Shown: positions 47,280-60,025, counted from the stretch's first letter. The stretch is DNA of 64,000 nt from Brienomyrus brachyistius (GCF_023856365.1 NC_064540.1:4275501-4339500), one strand, 5' to 3'. The notes: generated from the sequence alone by a model not told the origin. Made by a program: numbers and translations.

Positions 47280-50200
47280 GGAGGGGGTGTGTAGCCAGAG
47301 GTCCCCTGAGAGAGAATGCAGCTCATTAATACTGCTTGCAGATGGAAGGCGCTTGTCACCTGACTTTGCCCATCTTAAATGATCCATGTCCCACCCCCAC
47401 CTCACAAACAGAATTAGGGATGTTGCAGGTAGTAGAGAGAGCACATTATCTAGATATTGATGTGTGCGGCATCCAAAATCACTAACTCTGATATAGGAGG
47501 TGTTTTAGTATTAAGGTCATTTGCTTTGCCATTCTTATGTTCGTTCATTCAGGTTAATATAAACTGTTCAAACACATTGATGCCGTTGTTATATTAGCAG
47601 GCATGTGTTTTAGTGTCAAACTGACATAGACATAGACCTCTTACTCGGTTTGTAAGTGGACAAATGTGTTTAATGACTAACATGAGATCTCAGAGCCAGG
47701 CAGTGGGAATCGACAGCACTCTTATCAAGTTGATGGACACCTTGTCACTTATGAACACAATAAATTGCATTGAAAAGTGATTTTGGTTGTTGTTGTTGTT
47801 GCCAAAGTACAAATACAGGGGCTTTACAGTGTTAACGCGAATGGAATGGAAGCAATCGCTTTACTAAGAGAGACAGAAGACATTCATCACTTCGGTCTGC
47901 CCTAAACAGGCTTCTACCCTTGACAGGAATCAGCAGGTAACTAATTTCTGTCCCGCTGGTCAGGAGCAGGAAATGCGCTGTTCCATCGCTGACTGTGTGT
48001 GACAGTATTCCACTCTAACTGAGTTTTTCCCAACAAGGTTATCACTTGCAATACGGCCGCAGAAAGTGAAATGTGCAAACCCCACAATTTTACACAGCCC
48101 ATGGTTCGGCCTGATCGGATATTATATTGAAGGGAGGGTTATTTTTGACAGGACCATCAGTGTTGTGATTATGTGTTTTTCAACATGTTGCCTTCCTCTA
48201 GGGAATTAATTTTGATGTAAAAACCATGGAGGCAGTTGGCCATTTGGTCATGTAAAGGCGTGGATGTGTTAATGGGAGGTTTCTGGTTCATGTCTCCGTC
48301 ATCCTCTTGAACCAAGCATTTAACCTAGACCACCCCAATTAAAATATTTAGTTGTTCAGAAGGGCAAAAGTAAAATCGGCTAAATAACTGAATACAGGTT
48401 ACAGTTCCTGCCCAGTAACCTTACCTGCAGTATTCAGTATACAGCACAGCAACTCAAAACATGTATGTAGAAACAGTCGGCAGTCTTCGCATTGTTTGAG
48501 GTGGGACATGTCGATTTGGAGCTCTAAAAGTAATTTAGAACAAAATCCCAGCCAAAAAATGTAGGTGGATACGCACTAAGACTGAGGAAAACATCATACC
48601 GTGCGTCACAGTCTGAATCTCCGCCAACACCTGAGTGGGAATAGTTTTGCCAAACCTACCATAAAGATGCTGACCAAAGCATTACAACTAGTGATTTTAT
48701 ATTACTTTCCCCTTCATTTCCATACAAGTTCAAATTCTGTCACCCTTTCTAAAGCTATTTTCTAATGGTTTCTCCTACACAGGGACGGCACGCAGCATGA
48801 ATGTATGGATGCTGAAACTGTCTGGGTGTTTTTTTTTCTCAGGCTTCACTGAGGTTGGAAGTTAGATGACCTAATTTTCAATGAGAAGCTTAAACTGCAG
48901 CCCAGTTCCTCTCTGAAATGGATAAATAGTAAGGGCGATGAAGCATGCTTAAATCATCACACTATTTCATTTGCATTTAACCTTAAGCATTAAGCGTTTA
49001 CATTAAGAAATAGCAACCTCAAAATAGTATAGCCATTATACTGGCACTGGGATACAATTACCAGTTCCATGACATATACCAGTGGCATAGTATCTTATTG
49101 GTAATGGGGACAGATCATTTATTTCAACAAGGTAAATGACTAGACTGCATCCCATTTGCCAGTGCTCATACCACATGACACTTGCTTTTGCTGACTGTTT
49201 ATATGAGCTTGTGTCTGTTTTCCTTCCTGATTTATGCCAGACCTCAGCTGTTTGCTCCTGAGCACATACCTGTGCTACCCAGTAGCCCAGAAAAGCCAGC
49301 ATCTCTTAAGCCAGCATCACTTTTAAGGTGACCAAATAATAAAGCTTTTTGTTTATCCCTTGCACCATATACTGTGACATACTTGAGCTAAACAAATTTT
49401 TCCATATGCAATATGACTATATGTACTATTAAATATTCCATAATAATACATCATTGGTATGCTCTGCTATCGGTACAGTAATACCAGTTCCACAATGGTA
49501 CAGCAGCGGTATAATATGTTAATAGTATACTAACGCAGGTTCCATAATAATGCACCATAATTCACACGGTAACTTCAGGTACTGTTCACCAGGGAAAATG
49601 TTCAAAAATCCTTGATTTGAAAAGGTTCTGCTATGTCAAAACATATCAAGAATACTGTTAGTTTAACTGAAACATAAAGATCGCAAAAGCTAGTCACAGC
49701 TATTCTCTTGTGCATGACCTCGTAATTTAAACTCACTTAACTGAGCCAAAATCCATTTTAGTCACCCTTAAACGCATCTTAAGTCATCAGAAAGGTTGAT
49801 TTCGTGTAGGTAGCTATAGAGATTGCATTATTAATTTGATTATATAAAATAACTCCAATCTCACTGTTCCCAGTGGAAAATTTCTAAAACAATAAAAAAA
49901 AGACTCTGAACTCGCCTCAAGCTAAATTTCAACTAGAAGCAGGGTGACACTTGTTAGTTTCTCTCTCTTCTTTATAAGTGGACATCAATAGCTTATACTA
50001 CACATTACTGAATGCTAAAGAGCTACATTTTGTGTCAGCCTTACAGGTAAATAAATGTGCTGGGCAGACAGCTGCTGTAAGCCACTATAACACATTGCAG
50101 ATTTTAATGAGGTCATTTGCAGGAGTGCTACGTTTAGATATTGGAATGGTTCAGCCCTAGGGCGATGTCATAATTCATTGAGGTCTTTGTTACCGGTCCT

Positions 50201-50630
50201 TGAGGGACACATTTAAAGGGGTTGCATTCTGCCTGAATTTATAAACGGAGGACTGAGCAAAATGAATTAGATTATTGATAATGGTGATCAATGCTGGTGT
50301 GCAGAATCTGCAGTCTCTGATGTGGATCGGACAAACAGAAGAATTATGCTCAATTCAGCATAATCTCGTAGTGTAAGCATCAGAAATGACAAGTAAAATG
50401 TGTCAGACACATTGATTCATTCTGTCTTTGTTGTACTAACAATTGATGTACAATACAATACTATTTTATATTTTAAGAAGGAAAACCCAGTTTTTGTGTG
50501 ACTCAGCCTTAAATTTTTGTGCATCTAACTCTAACCCAAGTTAAGAAGCATTTTTCCATGAATACAGCTTTTCCACTGTACATGACAGGTTTGTGTTCCC
50601 CCCAAAAAACTGTGAGGTAGAGCATACCTT
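47280..50630. other. Upstream intergenic DNA, nothing recognised
   Basis: AT-rich unique-looking sequence. No SINE, transposon end, long simple repeat or convincing exon was found on either strand. Short open frames here are no longer than expected by chance. Confidence 0.5.
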
Positions 50631-50644
50631 AACCATAAACACTC

Positions 50645-50731
50645 CATGTAAGGTATGGTGGCTAAGTGGTTAACATGTAAGGTATGGTGGCTAAGTGGTT
50701 AACATGTAAGGTATGGTGGCTAAGTGATTAA
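50645..50731 (+). repeat. 29-bp tandem triplication of a SINE-head sequence
   Basis: Three head-to-tail units of CATGTAAGGTATGGTGGCTA plus AGTGGTTAA, the third with one change. Each unit contains TGGCTAAGTGG, which fits the polymerase III A-box consensus and the fish SINE head. After the third unit the sequence continues into a decayed SINE-like body (GGTTGAGGATTC resembles a B box). Confidence 0.9.
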
Positions 50732-50800
50732 CACAGAAGTCACCTTTCCTCCATGGTTGAGGATTCAGATCTTTCTGCATGTCTGTGTCTCTGTATGCAT

Positions 50801-51121
50801 GTGTGTGTGTGTGTGTGTGTTTTGGGGCAGGGGGCCATGTATATACTACAGTACTTTGTCGGGACCAAATATCCCCACAATGTGATAAAGTCTGTCATTT
50901 TTACGTTGTGGGGACCATTTTTTCAGTTCCCACAAGAGGTTACTCAATTTTGCAAAAATCTGTGACTGGAATAAAAAATAAAAGATAAAAAAATTACATG
51001 TTTTGTTTGGTTACTTATGGTTAAAGTTACAGAAGGTCTGGTTAGTGTTAACATTGTCATTGTTGGGATTAGAATTTTTCTCATAGAAATGAATGAATGG
51101 TCCCTACAAAGATATAATTAC

Positions 51122-51205
<84 letters not shown>

Positions 51206-51215
51206 ATGTGTGTGT
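50801..51215. repeat. TG arrays flanking a dispersed fish repeat
   Basis: A (TG)n run at 50801-50820 and a long one at 51129-51215 (more than 35 units) enclose a segment with GGGACCAAATATCCCCACAA, TGTGGGGACCATTTTTTCAG and GGTTACTTATGGTTAAAGTT, then AATGAATGGTCCCTACAAAG. I recognise this CCCCACA/TGTGGGGAC plus TG-array arrangement as a common fish dispersed repeat, but cannot name it. Confidence 0.7.
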
Positions 51216-51219
51216 AGTT

Positions 51220-53025
51220 TGTCATGACCCTGTCCTGGATAATGTGTAGGTAATATGGATAAATATGCATCGATAACTCATAATAAATAAATAATCCAGA
51301 CTATTTAAGAAGGAAATCACCTATAAATAATACCCAACAAAAATAACCTATTCAAAACAGTGTTTTCCCCTTAAGCACTGTTTGTCAGGCAACCAAATTT
51401 CATAGTAGCTGGTTTCCATCAGTAGTGAGGTTATTAGAATTTAAAAAATTACATTGCTGCTACCATAAGTCTTGCAGGTAGCAACAGGCCACAGGAAACC
51501 GCAGCAGTATTCATTATTTAGTCTTCCTGTACAGTAACGTGCTGAAGAAATTAGGTTAATTTAACACGAAACATACAATGAATGCACTAAAAAAAACAGT
51601 TCTCCAAAGACCCTTAAAAATAATGAAAATAAATGTACAGTAGTCTTCATTATCTGGACTGGAACTTCCAATCTGACAGTGCATCCTGGTTAGCATCATG
51701 CAGATTGATCAGCTGGCCGGCTGTGGGCAAGTGGAGGAGTTTCAGTAAATTAATATTAGCCAATTCCTCATTAACGAGGCAGCAACATGCCTTTAACTCT
51801 TTACTCATTGGTACCAGCTGTTCAGCAACCTGTTCCCTTCAGAACAATTTAATGAATTTATTTATTCTGAAAACAAAATTGAGCCATACCCGTCCTGGCT
51901 TGGACAACTGCAATCCAATAATACAGTATAACCCTTATTTCACTCTTGACAGCTGTCTGTGATTAATGTTGGGGGAAATGAATAAATTTCCATGTGATTC
52001 CATTAGGAAAATACTCTAAAATCCCCACCCTATAAATAATATATATATGCAATTTGTTTGCATCTACTGTAAGTGCTTTTAAAGTTATCTGCTAAGTAGC
52101 TATTGGCAGTAGCAGAAAGAGGTGTCGGACAATGGAGAAAATGCAGTGTAGCGTAACTGTATGGTCCCACAACTGGCAGGAGCCGTTACTGTCGTACTCC
52201 TCCGCAGTTAGCCGAAGCCAGCTTCCTAATGAGAAGACGGAGACCCATCTGAGACAGTGTGGAGAGGGTTAGGAGGCGGAATGAAGTGCACACTTCTTCA
52301 CTGAAAATCAATGTTTGGATTCCCTCGTTAGCGTTGTTAAAATGTTGATTTTACTCAGTGCTGTTGCAGTAGTAGTCTAGCAGGTTTTTCGCACTTGTCA
52401 ATCCCTGGTGACTTTTTAATCTTAAGTACCCTTCAAAAATTGCCTCTATATTTTATTTTGGCCCATGTTGTGTTTAAAAAAAATAGACTATATAAAAATT
52501 GTACATCTACAAACCTCTTAGCGAAAAAGAATCTCCTTTTACTTCGTGTTTACCAAAAAAAAAATATTAAAGACTATTATAAAAGCACCACCTTTAACGA
52601 CGTCTTATTTCAGAGTCTAATAAATTAATAATCAATAGCTAATAGCAAATAAGCGGCCAATCATAAATCAATGAATTAATGAACAAATGAATGATCTATT
52701 TCCTCACATGCTGTCAAAGTACAGTACAGCTTCAGACAGTCTCTCCCTAAGTAAGCCATCTCTAGAACATTTTAACACCATATACACATTTCTGGTTCTG
52801 AATTATTAAAACGTCCTTCCTGTTTTACATGTTCCTCTGAAATCCCTTTAGAGCAGTTCTCACATTGTAGAGAGCCTTGTTTTTCATGGGTGGTTTCAAC
52901 TCATCCCTTCTGCCATTGACTCATGACTTCATCCTGCGTCACTCTTAATACTATTAAAGTGATCCAACATCATAACATCCATCTGTCTTCCAGAACCAGA
53001 TTTCCAGTGCAGAGTTATGGAAAGC
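51220..53025. other. Upstream intergenic DNA, nothing recognised
   Basis: AT-rich sequence without repeats or exons that I can support. It includes a short TA-rich run near 52040. Confidence 0.5.
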
Positions 53026-53029
53026 TAGC

Positions 53030-53243
53030 ATGACCCAAGAAGACCTGGACGTGTACACCCTGAATGGGATTCCAGTTCAACACAGGGCACACAGTAAGGG
53101 CATTTCTATGGGCATCTGTCCACAAACCACATTTTTGGAACATTGGATTGAAATGAGTACTTGGAGACAACCCACAAAGACCAGTAATTGAATCGACAAT
53201 CCCAATGGCGTGATGCCGTAGCACACCCACTGTGCCACCATAT
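53030..53243 (-). mobile_element. Old tRNA-SINE, degraded
   Basis: The reverse complement starts TGGTGGCACAGTGGGTGTGC (A-box region), has a decayed B box (GTCGATTCAATTAC) and ends with CTGTGTTGAACTGGAATCCC. About 210 bases remain. Confidence 0.65.
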
Positions 53244-53358
53244 GAAAGCAAGGCTGTATAATGGAATTTTCTCTGTAGGCTATAAGACACGAGCAATGCC
53301 ACATATGAAATCTGTGATTTCCATCTCAGTCCATTCACAGAGGCCATAGCTGAAGCTA

Positions 53359-53549
53359 CACCGGTGGCCAAAATTGTGGAAACGCACAACCTTATTCCAG
53401 TTATTTCAGACACTTATTTAATCGTCCAATGTATGATATTTGTAAACATTCTTTGATTGTTTATAAACATTACCGGCCATATTTGTGAAGAAGTTGTTAG
53501 AGCGTAGTGCCAAAAATGCTAGGCATTTCCACAAGTTTGGCCGCTAGTG
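53359..53549. mobile_element. Tc1-like MITE, 191 bp
   Basis: Left end CACCGGTGGCCAAAATTGTG and inverted right end CACTAGCGGCCAAACTTGTG form terminal repeats of about 28 bp, continuing GAAACGC/GAAATGCC. TA precedes the left end (53357-53358); the right TA appears mutated to CA. The interior is AT-rich and non-coding. A single related end occurs at 60647. Confidence 0.8.
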
Positions 53550-54809
53550 CATTTATAGAGGGTTCCTAGTTAACAATCACTTTATTGCAAGGCTATACAA
53601 ATAATAATGAGGTTTGGCAATGTTTGTAGCCTTGGCCAAGTTAGCAGCATGAAAGCATTGTGGAAAGACACAAAGGGATATTATTATTATTTAAAACATA
53701 GCCTTGAAAAGAGGTCTTTGGCTTCCAAATGAGTACGGAGAAAAAATAGCTATGAATAAATGCTACAAACTGAAGAGACGTTAACTGCACAAATGATGTG
53801 TGGGAATCACTGATTCCCTACTTTGTGTTTCTTAATAAAAGACCGCATTGTATGTAAAAGACAGATCTGTCTTCTATGTCTTTTGCTGCTGCGCTTCCTT
53901 CTTTTTAGGGAAACGGCAAAATATCGAGGCCTTGTTACGAAACACTAGCTATACCGCAGATACTCTGTACAACACAAGCAAGATTCTTCTCCCTGAGCTG
54001 CTTAGTCTGATCGATCTGGAACTGGCAACCAGTGTCAAAATATCTTTATTCAATAAATGACAGACACATGGTATTAAAATGTGGAGAAAACAGATGGAGG
54101 TAATATCACCTGCCAGGGTAGATAAGTAACAACGCTTGTAGATAACACTAGCTGCATTAATAATCTTTATTTATTTTTTTATTTTAGTTGCATAACAAAG
54201 TCTGCGTCATTTCTAGGTGCTTCCATGCTCCCAATTAGCACTCATTCTTGAAAACAGCATATTTTCAGAATCAGCTTTATTCGGAATTTATATCTGACCG
54301 CCATACACTCCAAGTTCTTGCTGGTTAAGTGCTTGGGGTATGATATTCATTCACTATTTCAATACATTTCCCAGCCACATCATTGTGTATGCTGCAGCTC
54401 AATGGTGAAATATTCTGCCCATGAACAACAAAAATGGACGAGACAGGTTTACTAACAGGAAAAATGCAGCAATTCGAAAGGCAACATGTAAAATACTGCC
54501 TTAATTTCTTTTTGAAGAATAAATTGCCTGTAACATACTGAACATTTCTAATACAGAAAATAGTCTGTATAGAAAGTTTTAAAAACTGAGCATTTCCCTT
54601 TTTATCTTCATAAAATATGTACTTGCACCTTTTTCCATACAAGACACACTACATAAGCCCAAATGATAAAGAAAAGCATTATTTACAGCGAGTTCTCCAC
54701 AGAAGGCTTTTACTTACAGTGCACCTGTTTAATCACACAATGATATGGTTTGTTCAGCACTATTTCAATTTTGGATGTTTTAGCAAACCTAAATGATGAA
54801 ACGAATGCC
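53550..54809. other. Upstream intergenic DNA, nothing recognised
   Basis: No gene or repeat that I can support. Small open frames near 53848 and 54325-54642 show no recognisable motif. Confidence 0.5.
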
Positions 54810-54817
54810 ATCTAACG

Positions 54818-54939
54818 CAGTGTTTCTCAGTGCAGTCCTCGGGGATCCCCAGACGGTCCATGTTTTTGCTCCCTCCGAATTGAATTGAATTGGGAGGGAG
54901 CAAAAACGTGGACCATCTGGGGTCCACTGAGAAACATGG
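54818..54939. mobile_element. Palindromic hAT-like MITE, 122 bp, with 8-bp target duplication
   Basis: The element is almost one continuous hairpin. CAGTGTTTCTCAGTG at the left pairs with CACTGAGAAACATGG at the right, and the inner arms TTTTTGCTCCCTCC and GGGAGGGAGCAAAAA flank a short AATTGAATTGAATT loop. Flanks are ATCTAACG (54810-54817) and ATCTAATG (54940-54947), 7 of 8 identical, as for hAT insertions. It shares its inner arm with the minisatellite unit at 40.66-40.94 kb. Confidence 0.88.
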
Positions 54940-55409
54940 ATCTAATGACATTTACTGGCAGAAATCAAACACAAAGACTCAACAATGTCCTGTTGCACTT
55001 GAAAAACAGTGCAAGAGCGTGCAATTTCATCCCCAATTCCAGACGCCATTATCTTACATGCTCATTTTGTTAACAAATCCATGCTCAAAAATGAAGAATG
55101 ATATGTAAGTAGACCTGAAGAAGGCCTTGCTGTGGCAAATGAAACAATAAGGCTTCTAATGTACAACAGATGTTCTTATAACAGTTTGTTTAAAAGCAGG
55201 TCATTGCAACCATCCAGACAAGGCAGACATCTTAAGGGAAACTCAGCTGTCGAGCAAGAGGCTGCTCCATTCATCCCTGTGTCTGTGACATGTCAGATTT
55301 AATTTCCAGAAGCCCAGTAACTGAATTATGTATCACCTTAAGCAAAGATAAAGACATGACTCAGAATATATATCAGCGTAGTGTAAAAATCTTGTATCTA
55401 AGTAAGTGG

Positions 55410-55635
55410 TAGCAGGGTAGCTCAGTGGGAATCACTGTGTCAGCTTAATGGTTGGGGGTTTGAATCTCACCTCTGCTCTTTGTTGCATAAGTGTCCTCAA
55501 GGTAATTCTATAACATAGGCTAACTGGCATCTCCAAATTGTCCATAGCATGTACCTAAGTGCTGTTCCTTATGCTTACTGGGATAGGCTATAGGTGGCCT
55601 AGTGACCCTGCTCAGGATAAGCTGTTTGACAACTG
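55410..55635 (+). mobile_element. Old tRNA-SINE with recognisable A and B boxes
   Basis: A box TAGCTCAGTGG (55418-55428) is a perfect tRNA-type box, and B box GGTTTGAATCTC (55457-55468) differs by one key base. The order then follows the family: AGTGTCCTCAAGG, AACATAGGCTAACTGGCATC, CAAATTGTCCATAGCATG and GGATAGGCTATAGGTGG, then GATAAGCTGTTTGACAACTG. Its age is shown by the divergence. Confidence 0.82.
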
Positions 55636-55639
55636 ATGA

Positions 55640-58600
55640 GTTTAACCTGGTCTTTCTGCAGTTATAAATTATAAAAAAAAATAAATGTGGTTCTCCCATA
55701 TGCCAAAAGCCTGTTCAGACTGACTGGCATCAGTAAATTGGTCGTACTGTGTATATACTGCAGGCCTATCCTGTTATACTGCAGGCCTATCCTATATAAT
55801 CCCTGCTGCCAGCTCTGTTTGGTCCCCCAGCATTTTGACCCTTGATGCGTAGTAAATATAACACCTTTCTTTGTGGCCTGAAGTTATTTAATTAACTCAA
55901 AGTTAATGTGTGAAAGTTGATTTGGACAGAAATGTCCTGCCCTGCTGGACAAGTACGCTTTTAAAAAAAAAAAAATAATCGCACAACTGCTCAATGACAT
56001 TGGGCGAAAAAAGAGTTTCCCCTTTGATACTGTAGGTCAGAAAAGAGAGACCAAACTGCTGTTTAGCTTTGGGAGACAGAGATCAAAGAGCACTAAACCA
56101 GCACACAAGTTTCATTTCAATAATTTAGCTTTAATATGACACTTGATACATCTTCAATGAATCAATTTGTTCATTCATTCTTTTGAGTACCTACTGAGTA
56201 TAAAGTTAGGATCATAAATCACCGTATGACATTATGTCATAGATACGCAGTATGGCTGACATAAGCACTATGACTGATGCAAAGAAGAGGCCAGATATGC
56301 TGATTGTTGACTTGATAATTATGCATCCAATGCAGACGATGACATGAGAATAATATGGTTCAAAGCTATTCTGGTGTCTGCACTGTAAATGCTTGATGTG
56401 CTTGCAAAGGAGGAACTTCCTAAGAAATAAATCTGTACAAAACTTAATTAGAGTTACCCAGGCGGCTCTTATTGACCTAGTGGCTTTTAAAATAGCAAAG
56501 CAAGCCAGTAGGGCAGAAAAGGAGAGTGAACTGACAGAAAATAGCATGTAGCAATCCATTTTCATTGTTTTCTTATTGCCTTTTTCGAGTGTGATGCCGG
56601 TGTTGGAAGTGCCCTGTGTTTCTGTGCTATTGTTGTATTGCTGTTAATAAATCTGATTTTGGGTGTAGATCCCTACTTGTCAATGTCATGCACTTCCATG
56701 AAACAATACTTGTTTCACATACTCAGTCAAAGCAATCTTATCAAAAGCTCATGTTTCTTCGTGGGAATCAAATCAAGGCAAAGTTTCGATTGTTTGGATC
56801 CGGATTGTTTTTACCTGTTAATATGACATTAAGGGATGAACATGTGTCTCTCCTTCACACCTGCACACACTTTGCATTCCCACATCGTGTCCCCGTTTCT
56901 AACAAGCTTGTCCAAAAACAAGCGGTTTCTTGATCATACTATACTTACCTTTACTTACCTGAATTTGTGTGACTCTGTCCAGTCTAAGTGATTATAGGAT
57001 GGATAGATAGATCACCCAGAAAAGATAAAAGACAAAATAAAAAGGAGACAGTCAACAATAAGGTGGATAGGCTCAATTATCACAACAATGAACATTCCTT
57101 TGGGAAGGTTCAAGACCCAGATAGAAGACAGAACATTCTAGATGAGTGCCATCTCTACGATTGCCAGGAGTCAATATCAACTCACCTGCACCTCTTTGTT
57201 GCTCCACTGCACAGGCAAACTGCTGTCATCAGTAAAGTCTGACTTCCCCCTGCTAATGAGCCCTGAACACCTAGTAGTTGAGTTTGCAGGTGAATGTAGC
57301 GTTTTTCATGTATACTAGGACTGGGGAAATGCTGATACATATAAAACACGTACAAGCAATTCCACGATACTCTTTAAGTTTACTATATGCCAGTTACAAA
57401 TGATCCATTTCACGATATTTAATAAAATAAAAATACTACCCAGCAAAAGCGTTTATCTAGAATATCAGAAATCAAAAATGAACAAAAAAAGTATAACATC
57501 TGAAAGTAACATCTGAAAGAAATTAACTGCATGGTGCAATTTTTCATACATACAGTGTGTGTCATGGTTACAAAATATCCATGTTATACATATTAATTTA
57601 TGTAAATCTCATCATTTCTTATCTGTATTAGTTCCTCTCCAAGATACCCACATTGAAGAATATTAGAAATTTATTTTTGATACAGCTAGTATTAAATTAC
57701 CAAGTATGTGAGATATTAAATTAGTCTGTATTTGTGTTATTTCCAAAAAGTCATGGTGAATAGCGTTGATGTGTTTTAAGGCTACTATTTGAATAAACAG
57801 TGTGGAGCACCCCGATATTTATTAAAAAATAATAACGATAATGATTCAGCTGTGAAATTAGATTGTGTTCCAAATATGGGTTTTGATTTACAATTCACTG
57901 CACTTTTAGACAGGTAGACTTGAAATTGTATATTAGAGCTAGAGATCGAACTCAGTGGCTCAAGTTGCTAGGATTAATCTTATCTGTGTGATGCCCTATT
58001 ACCTTTCAGAGGCGAATGCAATAGTACCTTCACTGCCCAGCCCTGAGAATCGCCTCACTGACTGTAAGGGGGATACTGTAAGTGTCCAGCTCACCTTGAC
58101 AAACATCTCAGTTCAATCCTCAGTGGAAGGAATTGAGTCAGATTCTCCTGCTATGAGTGATTTTTCATAGAACACAGTAAACACCAAACCAGTAACGTTC
58201 GAGTTCTGCATTAGGGAATATCATGAGACCCAGGTAACAACCTGAATTTATGGAGCACAGTATTTAAGCTACTTCTTCTGAAGCATAGAATGTATGTATT
58301 AAGGGGCAACTAGCTCACCTAAGTTGCTGGAAATGCATTGCCACAACTCTAAAGACTCATATAAGGTATATATGAGTGAAAACCACTTCAGATTAAACAA
58401 ATGTAATATTTAGAAACATTGGATAAACTATGCAGACCAGAACAACTCCGTGAAAGACATTCAGGAGATACTGGTATGTTAAGAAGCATTTGCCAGATGG
58501 ATGCTGTACACACATTTATAATGGCTTTATTATGGTGACAAGCCTGGGATAAAACAGGTCATTAGTTACAGACTTAAAATGTACTTGATCCATGTGATCA

Positions 58601-59110
58601 CCAGCAGCACATTGGTGATTGTGACAGTGATTAAATGCTCGTCTGCAAGCCCCAGGACCTGTTTATAGCTCAGCAAGGGACCTGGTGTTCAGTGAAACAG
58701 GAAAAACAATACGAATTTATAAAATGATCTTGTCAAACACAGAAATACCACTTTTGCTTGCCAAAACTGCCCGAACAGCTCTGCACTGCAAAAACAAAAG
58801 GGCTTCGTAATTTCATCCCAATTGCTTTTGATGCAGTGGAGATAGGGTGCCTATCAAAACTATGATAGAGCTGTTTCTCTTTGTAATACTAAAACTTGAA
58901 GTACTGTAATGTGTTGGTCTGGCGTCGTCTTCTCTGAAAAGTTTACAGGAAAAATATGTGCGTTATTTTAAAATATGAGAGACATAACTGTTTAACCATT
59001 ATTGCTTTTTCTTCAACAATGCAAGCAAATCCTAGCAATAAAATCTAGTTGTATTTAACACATGTAACAGGTTTCGGTGGAGACCAAATCTTTTCTGTTC
59101 ATGTAGAGTT
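55640..59110. other. Upstream intergenic DNA, mostly unassigned
   Basis: It contains a small tandem duplication of TACTGCAGGCCTATCCT near 55755-55795 and otherwise unique-looking DNA. The longest open frame (56212-56565, minus, 117 codons, hydrophobic) and a splice-site-bounded segment (58010-58077) are discussed under findings; neither is strong enough to call a gene. Confidence 0.45.
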
Positions 59111-59350
59111 GATATGAGTTCATACGATTTTTTTTTTTTAAGGTGGGCGGCATAATATAATAGGGGCCATGATTCGTATAAAGGGGACAACCTTATCTTT
59201 AGCCAATCATATGCTTTGAATTTGTGAGTGACAGCGAAGGGGGCATTCTGCGGGCCAATCAGCTTTCAGCTGTGGCCAGTGCCCTTGTGGCTCCTCCCCA
59301 GCATGTGTCCTGGGTCTGAAGATCCTTCAGGTCCATTGATAACATGTTCC

Positions 59351-59449
59351 AGGGGCCTGTTTCATGAAGCAGGATTTCTTGCTTAGCTGGATAACTTGTG
59401 AGATTTAAGGTAATCTAGGCTAATTGAACTTTGGGCCCTGTTTTAACTT
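59351..59449. repeat. Dispersed fish repeat fragment
   Basis: CAGGGGCCTGTTTCATGAAG, then CAGGATTTCTTGCTTAGCTG, GATAACTTGTGAGATTTAAG and TTTGGGCCCTG. The CAGGGGCC start and GGGCCCTG end are short inverted repeats. I recognise it as a common fish repeat pattern but cannot assign a class. Confidence 0.45.
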
Positions 59450-59478
59450 TTAGGGTGTGGTCAACCCAATTTTGCTAT

Positions 59479-59674
59479 GGTACAACTATACAATAAGGCT
59501 ACCCATATAAAGAGTTCATGAATGCTTTATAATCTGGTTATTAATTAGGTTGCAAAACTTTGTAAATTATTAATAGACAATTTATATTTCTGCAAACACG
59601 TTATATGACACTTTTCTTTTTATTAATGAGTTAGTACCATTTACAAAAAGTAGCCTTATGGTAAAGTGGTACCC
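59479..59674. mobile_element. MITE with GGTAC terminal inverted repeats, about 195 bp
   Basis: The left end reads GGTACAACTATACAATAAGG then CTAC. The inverted right end reads GGTACCACTTTACCATAAGG then CTAC, matching at 20 of 24 positions. The interior is AT-rich with TGAATGCTTTATAAT words like those at 24.7-25.0 kb. A TGCTAT word flanks both sides but not in perfect register. Confidence 0.75.
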
Positions 59675-59867
59675 ATGCTATAGACTAAAGTTAGAATGTC
59701 ATTCTAGAATGTCTTGCACCTTGACAGATTGTCATCATAACGGCCGATTTGCCCGGTAGTAGAAAAGAACGCTTCACTGCAGGGGAAAATGATCTACTCA
59801 TGTGTGAAGTGAAAGTGTGCGAGCAGACCATCTACAGCAACAGCAAGCTTCCACTAAAGTTCCCTGA

Positions 59868-59910
59868 ACTTAATAATAATAATAATAATAATAATAATTA
59901 TTATTATTAT
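59868..59910. repeat. (AAT)n/(ATT)n microsatellite
   Basis: About nine AAT units turn into ATT units, forming a small inverted repeat beside the SINE fragment at 59913. Confidence 0.93.
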
Positions 59911-59912
59911 CA

Positions 59913-60025
59913 GCTGGCCCCCCATCCTGGGTTGTTCCCTGCCTCGTGCCCATTGATTCCGGGATAGGCTCCGGACCCCCCGCGACCCAGTAGGATAAGC
60001 GGTTTGGAAAATGGATGGATGGATT
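59913..60025 (+). mobile_element. SINE 3' half
   Basis: It starts at CTGGCCCCCCATCCTGGGTT and runs to GGTTTGGAAAATGGATGGAT and the tail. The sequence is close to consensus. The head half lies downstream at 60069 instead of upstream. Confidence 0.9.

Noticed and set aside
55410..55470. tRNA gene
   Set aside because: A and B boxes are present, but the sequence cannot form an acceptor stem and continues into a SINE body.
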